DNA from: Azospirillum brasilense
GTDB lineage: Bacteria; Pseudomonadota; Alphaproteobacteria; Azospirillales; Azospirillaceae
Assembly (NCBI RefSeq): GCF_022023855.1
Contig: NZ_CP059449.1
Span: 1-64,000 of the forward strand
DNA: 64,000 bases
Direction: 5' to 3'
The translations under genes and the position numbers were made by a program. Positions 58,432-64,000 of this stretch are shown in pieces. Position 1 is the stretch's first letter. Each line of letters opens with the position of its first letter. The notes under the pieces are model-generated. The model did no database searches. It saw nothing but the letters and a program-made list of their open reading frames with translations, and was not told where the DNA came from.

Positions 58432-61400
58432 ATGGCTCTCGCAACCGTGACCCTTGACGACAAGTACGCGCTTGAACAAGGGCGCGTGTACCTGACGGGA
58501 ACCCAGGCGCTGGTGCGCCTTCCGATGATGCAGCGCCAGCGCGATCTTGCCGCAGGGTTGAACACCGCCTGTTTCATTTCGGGTTACCGTGGATCTCCAT
58601 TGGGCGGCTTCGACCAGAATTTGTGGAACGCGCGCAAGTTCCTGGAGAAGAACCACATCCAATTCCAGCCCGGCGTGAACGAGGAGCTGGGCGCCACCGC
58701 TGTCTGGGGCAGCCAGCAGGTCGGCATGTTCCCCGGCGCCAAGTACGACGGCGTCTATTCCATGTGGTACGGCAAGGGTCCGGGCGTCGACCGGTCGGGC
58801 GACGTGTTCAAGCACGCCAACGCCGCCGGCACGTCGCGCAACGGCGGCGTGCTGGTTCTGACCGGCGACGACCACAACGCCAAGTCCTCCACCTTCCCGC
58901 ACCAGTCCGAACACGCCTTCATGCACGCGATGATCCCCGTGCTGAACCCGTCGGGCGTGCAGGAGATCCTGGATTACGGCCTGATCGGCTGGGCGATGAG
59001 CCGCTGGTCCGGCTGCTGGATCGCCATGAAGACGATCGCCGAGACGGTGGATACCTCGGCGTCCGTGTACATCGACCCGCACCGCGTCAGCCCGATCGTC
59101 CCCGCCGACTTCCCGATGCCGCCGGGCGGCCTGAACATCCGCTGGCCCGACCCGCCGCTGGAGCAGGAATACCGGCTGATGAAGCACAAGCTGTACGCCG
59201 CCCTGGCGTTCGCGCGTGCCAACCGGCTGGACAAGGTGATGATGGCCTCGCCACGCCCGCGCTTCGGCATCGTCACCACCGGCAAGAGCTATCTGGACGT
59301 CCGGCAGGCCTTCGACGAGCTGGGCATCACCGAGGAGATGGCCGCCGACTGGGGCCTTACCGTCTACAAGGTCGGCATGCCCTGGCCGCTGGAGCGCGAC
59401 GGCGTGCGCCACTTCGCCGAGGGGCTCGACGAGATCGTCGTGGTCGAGGAAAAGCGCGCTGTCATCGAGAACCAGCTCAAGGAGCAGCTCTACAACTGGC
59501 ACCCCGACGTCCGCCCGAAGGTGGTCGGCAAGTTCGACGAGCATGGCGAGTGGATACTCCCCTCCGCCGGCGAGCTGTCGCCCGCGCAGATCGCCGTGGT
59601 CATCGGGCGCCGGCTGGAGCGCTTCGTCGACAACGAGAACCTGAAGCGCCGCGTCGCCTTCCTCGACGCCCAGGAGAAGCAGAAGGCCCATCAGGCCCGC
59701 GTCATCCGCAAGCCGACCTTCTGCTCCGGCTGCCCGCACAACACCTCCACCCATGTGCCGGAGGGCAGCCGCGCGCTGGGCGGCATCGGCTGCCACTACA
59801 TGGCGACTTGGCTCGACCGCAAGACCAACACCTTCACCCAGATGGGGGGCGAGGGCGTGCCCTGGGTCGGCCAGGCCCCCTTCACCGAGGAGAAGCACAT
59901 CTTCGCCAACCTCGGCGACGGCACCTACTACCACTCCGGCATCCTGGCCATCCGGCAGGCCATCGCGGCGAAGGCCAACATCACCTACAAGATCCTGTTC
60001 AACGACGCCGTGGCGATGACCGGCGGCCAGCCGGTGGACGGCACGCTGACCGTCCAGTCGCTCGCCAACCAGCTCCGCGCCGAGGGTGTGGGCCGCATCG
60101 TCGTCGTCTCCGACGAGCCGGAGAAGTACGGCATCGGCGACGGCCTGCCGCAATACACCAGCGTCGAGCACCGCGATGACCTGGAGCGCGTGCAGAAGGA
60201 GATGCGCGAGGTGTCCGGCGTCACCGCCCTGATCTACGACCAGACCTGCGCCACCGAGAAGCGCCGCCGCCGCAAGCGTGGCAAGATGGTCGACCCGGCC
60301 AAGCGCGTGATCATCAACGAGCTGGTCTGCGAGGGCTGCGGCGACTGTTCCGTGAAATCCTCCTGCGTGTCGGTGGTGCCGCTGGAGACGGAGTTCGGGC
60401 GCAAGCGCCAGATCGACCAGTCGAGCTGCAACAAGGACTATTCCTGCACCAAGGGCTTCTGCCCGAGCTTCGTGACGGTGGAGGGTGGGCAGCTCCGCAA
60501 GCCCAAGCCGGTCGAAGCGAAGGCGGGCGCCGCCGCCGGTGCCGACCCGTCCGACCTGCGCACCCCCACCCTGCCCACGCTCGACCGGCCCTGGGGCATC
60601 TACGTCACCGGCGTCGGCGGCACCGGCGTGGTGACCATCGGCGCCCTGCTCGGCATGGCCGCCCACATCGAGGGCAAGGGCGTCGGCGTGCTCGACATGA
60701 CCGGCCTCGCCCAGAAGGGCGGTGCGGTGACCAGCCACATCCGCATCGCCGCCACGCCGGAGGACATCCATTCCGTCCGCATCGCGGCGGGCGGGGCCGA
60801 CGCGGTGGTGGGCTGCGACCTGATCGTCGCCGGGGCGGGCGACGCCCTGTCGAAGATGGCGCACGGCCACACCCGCGCGGTCATCAACACCCACGACACC
60901 ATCACCGTGGACTTCCTGAAGAAGCCGGACTTCACGGTTCCGGTCCGCGATCTGGTGGCCGACATCCGCAAGGCCTGCGGCGAAGGGGCGGTGAACGCCT
61001 TCGACGCGACCAAGCTGGCGACCGCGCTGATGGGCGACAGCATCGCCACCAACCCCTTCCTGATGGGCTACGCGTGGCAGAAGGGGCTGATCCCGATCAC
61101 CGCCGAAGCCATCCTGAAAGCGATCGAGCTGAACGGCGTGGCCGTGAAAATGAACACCGACGCCTTCAACTGGGGCCGCCGCGCCGCCGTCGATCTGGCC
61201 GCGGTGGAGGCAGCCGCCAACCCGCCGCAGGAGCAGGCCGCAGCCCACGACCTGTTCATCCTCGACCAGCGCCGCCCGTCCGCCAGCCTGGACGAGGCCA
61301 TCGCCCGCCGCACCGCCTTCCTGACCGACTATCAGGATGCGGCCTACGCCAGCCGATACCACGCGCTGGTCGACTGGACGCGGCGCGTCGAGGGGCAGAA

Positions 61401-61947
61401 GATCCCCGGCTCCACCGCCCTGACCGAGGCCGTGGCCAAGGGCTACTTCAAGCTGCTCGCCTACAAGGACGAGTATGAGGTGGCGCGGCTCTACACCGAC
61501 ACCGGCTTCGTCGAGCAGGTCGGGCGGATGTTCGAAGGCGACTACAAGCTGGTCTTCCACATGGCCCCGCCGGTGATGGGCGAGAGCGGCGAGGATGGCG
61601 GCGAGCCGAAGAAGAAGCGCTTCGGCCCGTGGATGCTTAAGGCCCTGCGCCTGCTCGCCAAAGGCAAGCGCCTGCGCGGCAGCCCGCTCGACCCCTTCGG
61701 CTGGCTGGCCGAGCGCCGCATGGAGCGCCGCCTGATCGCGGACTACGAGGCTATCATGGGCGAGATCCTGCACGGCCTGACCCGCGACAACCACGCCACC
61801 GCGGTGGAGATCGCCCGCCTGCCGCAGGAGATGCGCGGCTATGGCCCGGTGAAGGCCCGCAACGTCGAAGCGGCCAAGGCGAAGGAGGCCGCCCTGCTCG
61901 ACGGCTTCCGCCAGCCCGCCGCCCCGCAACCGATGGCCGCGGAGTGA
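58432..61947 (+). CDS. indolepyruvate ferredoxin oxidoreductase, fused subunits
   Basis: A 1171-residue single-chain 2-oxoacid:ferredoxin oxidoreductase that decarboxylates indolepyruvate and other aryl pyruvates to acyl-CoAs. The N-terminal pyrimidine-binding domain (SGYRGSPLGGFDQNLWNA) is followed by a ThDP-binding region (CSGCPHNTSTHVPEGSRALGGIGCHYMATW; ANLGDGTYYHSGILAIRQA). Cysteine-rich motifs come next (CEGCGDCSVKSSC and NKDYSCTKGFCPSF), then the gamma domain (VTGVGGTGVVTIGALLGMAAHIEGKG). Typical archaeal enzymes use separate IorA and IorB chains. ATG 58432 follows GGGGATGG. In an IAA-forming genus it could compete for indolepyruvate; that is inference. Confidence 0.92.
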   Translation: MALATVTLDDKYALEQGRVYLTGTQALVRLPMMQRQRDLAAGLNTACFISGYRGSPLGGFDQNLWNARKFLEKNHIQFQPGVNEELGATAVWGSQQVGMFPGAKYDGVYSMWYGKGPGVDRSGDVFKHANAAGTSRNGGVLVLTGDDHNAKSSTFPHQSEHAFMHAMIPVLNPSGVQEILDYGLIGWAMSRWSGCWIAMKTIAETVDTSASVYIDPHRVSPIVPADFPMPPGGLNIRWPDPPLEQEYRLMKHKLYAALAFARANRLDKVMMASPRPRFGIVTTGKSYLDVRQAFDELGITEEMAADWGLTVYKVGMPWPLERDGVRHFAEGLDEIVVVEEKRAVIENQLKEQLYNWHPDVRPKVVGKFDEHGEWILPSAGELSPAQIAVVIGRRLERFVDNENLKRRVAFLDAQEKQKAHQARVIRKPTFCSGCPHNTSTHVPEGSRALGGIGCHYMATWLDRKTNTFTQMGGEGVPWVGQAPFTEEKHIFANLGDGTYYHSGILAIRQAIAAKANITYKILFNDAVAMTGGQPVDGTLTVQSLANQLRAEGVGRIVVVSDEPEKYGIGDGLPQYTSVEHRDDLERVQKEMREVSGVTALIYDQTCATEKRRRRKRGKMVDPAKRVIINELVCEGCGDCSVKSSCVSVVPLETEFGRKRQIDQSSCNKDYSCTKGFCPSFVTVEGGQLRKPKPVEAKAGAAAGADPSDLRTPTLPTLDRPWGIYVTGVGGTGVVTIGALLGMAAHIEGKGVGVLDMTGLAQKGGAVTSHIRIAATPEDIHSVRIAAGGADAVVGCDLIVAGAGDALSKMAHGHTRAVINTHDTITVDFLKKPDFTVPVRDLVADIRKACGEGAVNAFDATKLATALMGDSIATNPFLMGYAWQKGLIPITAEAILKAIELNGVAVKMNTDAFNWGRRAAVDLAAVEAAANPPQEQAAAHDLFILDQRRPSASLDEAIARRTAFLTDYQDAAYASRYHALVDWTRRVEGQKIPGSTALTEAVAKGYFKLLAYKDEYEVARLYTDTGFVEQVGRMFEGDYKLVFHMAPPVMGESGEDGGEPKKKRFGPWMLKALRLLAKGKRLRGSPLDPFGWLAERRMERRLIADYEAIMGEILHGLTRDNHATAVEIARLPQEMRGYGPVKARNVEAAKAKEAALLDGFRQPAAPQPMAAE

Positions 61948-61973
61948 CCGCAAGGTTTTTGACCGAAGCGACC

Positions 61974-62004
61974 GGGTGCGGGGGGCGGCCTGCCTCCCGC
62001 ACCC
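61974..62004. terminator. stem-loop between convergent genes
   Basis: A perfect 9-bp stem GGGTGCGGG / CCCGCACCC with a 13-base loop separates the oxidoreductase stop from the glycosyltransferase-like stop. No T-run follows on either strand, so its terminator activity is uncertain. Confidence 0.5.
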
Positions 62005-62931
62005 TCAGCGCGGCTGCAGGACGCCGATCTCCGCCAATGCCGCGCGGTTACGGGTGACGGCGGCGGCCAGATGGCGCAAATGCTGCTGCTGAAGGGCCGG
62101 ATTGGCGAAGGTGCGCAGATAGCCCTTCAGCACATGCTCCCCGAAGTTCAACGAGAGGTCGGCGTCCAGGTGATGCCCCTTCCGGGAGGTGGCGTGGACG
62201 ACCATCACCGGATGCCCGCCGAGGAAGAAGCCATGACGATTCCGCGGGTCCGGCATCGTCACGTCGGCCAGAGGAGCGTCATAGACCTGCCACAGGCGCG
62301 CGTCGAGCACCTCCACGCAGGCGGGATCGGGATGGACCAGCGCGTTCAGCACATTCTGTTCCCACAGCGCGTGCTGCGCCACGCTGCGGCAGATCACCGC
62401 CCATTGCGCCAGCAACCCGCGCGACACCCACAGCATCAGCGCCGACATCAGATACGGCGAGTCCGGGTCGATCCCACGGTCCCGCATCAGGCGTTCCGCC
62501 GGCGTGACGTAATGGCCGCCGCTGTGCAGTTCGTCCATCATCCCGCCGAAGGTCATGCGGTCCACCGTGTCGGTGGTGGCGAGCGCCTTGCCGGAGCGCC
62601 GGAGGTCATCCGCCAGCCGCTCGGCCACGGCGAGGTCGATGGCTCCCGCCATCATGTCGGCGTCCAGCCACAGCAGGCTGTCCCACGCCTCGCCCGCGCA
62701 ATATTCCGACAGGTGCCCCTTGCACAGATAGGGATGCGCGTCCGCCGGCAGGATCTTCGGGCGGTCGAGCAGCAGGCCGGCGGCGCGCAGGTAATCGCGC
62801 TGACCGTCGGTCAGGCCGAAATCGCAGACGCGCACCCGCTCCAGCGGAAAACGCCCCGTCAGCCCCTCCAGAAAGGCCAGCGTGGTGATGAAATAGCGCG
62901 CGTTGGCGCCGGTCACGCACAGTGTGTTCAT
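62005..62931 (-). CDS. glycosyltransferase-like protein (DxD-type), hypothetical
   Basis: A 308-residue soluble protein, not confidently placed in a family. It begins MNTLCVTGANARYFITTLAF and has a DxD-type motif in SLLWLDADMMAGAIDLAVAERL (about residue 90), followed by a body that suits a GT-A nucleotide-sugar transferase (TTDTVDRMTFGGMMDELHSGGHYVTPAERLM; WEQNVLNALVHPDPACVEVLDARLWQVYD). Its ATG overlaps the stop of the TPR/GT gene by 4 bases, so the two are coupled. A role in glycan or protein glycosylation is inference. Confidence 0.6.
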   Translation of the reverse strand: MNTLCVTGANARYFITTLAFLEGLTGRFPLERVRVCDFGLTDGQRDYLRAAGLLLDRPKILPADAHPYLCKGHLSEYCAGEAWDSLLWLDADMMAGAIDLAVAERLADDLRRSGKALATTDTVDRMTFGGMMDELHSGGHYVTPAERLMRDRGIDPDSPYLMSALMLWVSRGLLAQWAVICRSVAQHALWEQNVLNALVHPDPACVEVLDARLWQVYDAPLADVTMPDPRNRHGFFLGGHPVMVVHATSRKGHHLDADLSLNFGEHVLKGYLRTFANPALQQQHLRHLAAAVTRNRAALAEIGVLQPR

Positions 62932-64000
62932 GGTCGATCCTGCAAGGGGTCCTTCAGCGCCGCCAGATCGCGGCGCAGCCGTTCCACCGGCTCCGTCCAG
63001 TCGCCGAACAGGGATTGGCGATAGAGGCGCGCCGTTGGGTACCAGGGCGAATCCACCCGCCCGCACATCCAACGCCACTCCGCCCCCTGGTCGAGCAGCA
63101 CCGCCACCGGCTTCCCCAGCGCCCCGGCAAGGTGGGCCACGGCGGTGCAGGGGCTGATCACGATGTCCAGCGCCTGGATCGCCGCGGCGGTGTCCGCGAA
63201 ATCGCGAAGCTCCGTCCCCAGGTCAAGGAACGGGCCGAGCGGGGTGTGGCGCTCAAGGTCCGCGCGCCCGTTGGCGACCTGGAGCAGCACCGTCGTCAAG
63301 CCGGGAACGCCGGTCAGCGGCAGCACCGCCCCCAGCCCCGGCGAGCGTTGGCGGTGATAGGGAAAGGCGACCGAACCGTGCCAGACCAGCCCCGCTTTCA
63401 CCCCGCGCAGCCCGGCCAGCCGGTCCGCCCAACGCCGCGACGCCGCGTCGGGCGCCCGCAGATAAGGAACGGCGGCGGGCACGCTGTCCAGATCGGTGCC
63501 CATCCGGTGGATCAGGCTCATGATGGGGATTTGGACGTCGTGGGCCGGTGGCGGTCCGTCGAGGCCGGACAGGTCGTCCACCAGCTCCGACGCGCGGAAC
63601 AGGTCGAGCAAACCCTCCGGCCCGTGGAAGACCACGCGCATCCCCTGGGCTCGCAGCAGCGGGGCGTAGCGGATGAACTGGATGGCGTCGCCATAACCAC
63701 GGTCGGCGTGGATCAGCAGCGTCCGGCCCGGCTGAACCCGACCGTCCCAGACAGGCCGGCTGTAAGGTCGCGGCGGCGTGAAAGTGGGCAGGCTCAGCCG
63801 CGCCTCGTAATCCGTCGCTCCGTCGCGCAGGCGCCCGGCGAGCATCCGCAGCGTCCCTCGCCCCGCCCGCGCCGTGTCCATCTCCGGCGACAGCCGCAAA
63901 GCGCGGTCGAAGGCGGCCTCGGCCAGGATAACCGCGTGCCGTCCCAGCCCGGCGAAGCCCAGGTTGGCCCAGTGCTCGGCCGTTGACGGGTCGAGCGTGA
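62928..64000 (-). CDS. TPR-containing glycosyltransferase-9-like protein, 5' end outside the window
   Basis: The reading frame is open to the window edge, so the N-terminus is missing. The visible part starts with a TPR unit (AEHWANLGFAGLGRHAVILAEAAFDRALRLSPE, partly upstream of an internal TTG at 63899). It continues into a GT-B-like domain: GRTLLIHADRGYGDAIQFIRYAPLLRAQGMRVVF, KAGLVWHGS, and SPCTAVAHLAGALGKPVAVLLDQGAEWRWM. The last segment resembles heptosyltransferase (GT9) proteins. Similar TPR-GT9 genes occur in polysaccharide and flagellin-glycosylation loci. Confidence 0.78.
   Translation of the reverse strand, partial: TLDPSTAEHWANLGFAGLGRHAVILAEAAFDRALRLSPEMDTARAGRGTLRMLAGRLRDGATDYEARLSLPTFTPPRPYSRPVWDGRVQPGRTLLIHADRGYGDAIQFIRYAPLLRAQGMRVVFHGPEGLLDLFRASELVDDLSGLDGPPPAHDVQIPIMSLIHRMGTDLDSVPAAVPYLRAPDAASRRWADRLAGLRGVKAGLVWHGSVAFPYHRQRSPGLGAVLPLTGVPGLTTVLLQVANGRADLERHTPLGPFLDLGTELRDFADTAAAIQALDIVISPCTAVAHLAGALGKPVAVLLDQGAEWRWMCGRVDSPWYPTARLYRQSLFGDWTEPVERLRRDLAALKDPLQDRP

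Noticed and set aside
58405..61953. A 1182-residue open frame antisense to the indolepyruvate oxidoreductase gene
   Set aside because: It is a GC-bias shadow: its composition is dominated by His, Gly, Arg and Val with no domain, and the plus-strand frame is a clear family match.

Overview
The window is a GC-rich, densely coded stretch of alphaproteobacterial chromosome, most likely from Azospirillum or a close relative in the Rhodospirillales. The evidence is a circularly permuted two-piece tmRNA gene with the tag ANDNVAPVAVAA, an alpha-type SspB adaptor, a fused trpE(G) anthranilate synthase behind a WWW leader peptide, a three-subunit proton-translocating transhydrogenase (pntAA/pntAB/pntB), a GapR/DUF2312 protein, COQ9, ThyX and a single-chain indolepyruvate ferredoxin oxidoreductase. 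No phage, insertion sequence, CRISPR array, rRNA or tRNA was seen. It reads as core genome.

Layout. 1-3.5 kb: a STAS protein, a frameshifted DMT transporter and a membrane-anchored FAD oxidoreductase. 3.5-12 kb (minus strand): a nucleoside uptake and catabolism operon, made of a BMP-type binding protein, a double ATPase, two permeases, cdd, purine nucleoside phosphorylase, deoC and deoA. It imports nucleosides, deaminates cytidine, phosphorolyses nucleosides and feeds deoxyribose-5-phosphate to the aldolase. 12-15.5 kb: a LysE exporter, a DedA protein and a chemoreceptor. 15.5-20 kb: the rod-shape genes mreB-mreC-mreD-mrdA. 20.4-21.9 kb: a YqhA-family protein and an orphan PhoU.

22-28 kb (minus): branched-chain amino acid genes ilvI-ilvH-ilvC, then a PLP aminotransferase and miaA. 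28-35.4 kb: a cupredoxin lipoprotein, serB, the membrane quality-control group hflK-hflC-DUF2065-degP, and apbC/mrp with a His-rich linker. 35.5-43.8 kb: a Kef-type antiporter, a TrpXYZ-type ABC transporter, two small proteins, a frameshifted TPR O-GlcNAc-transferase-like gene, and thyX. 43.9-48.3 kb: ssrA, sspB, a TfoX-domain protein, COQ9, def, rpsU, panB and a DUF1330 protein. 48.4-54.5 kb: pntB-pntAB-pntAA, gapR and trpE(G) with a complete attenuator. 54.5-58 kb: two CDF-like membrane proteins, a CBS protein and a response regulator with an unknown output domain. 58.4-64 kb: the indolepyruvate oxidoreductase and two overlapping glycosyltransferase-like genes, the last running off the window.

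Six GC-rich palindromic elements of one family (arms rich in CCCTCCCC / GGGGAGGG) sit only between genes. Both frameshifted genes are restored by removing one G from a GGG run, so they may be sequence errors. Strong terminators or an attenuator were located after phoU/ilvC, serB/degP, panB and pntB, and ahead of trpE(G).
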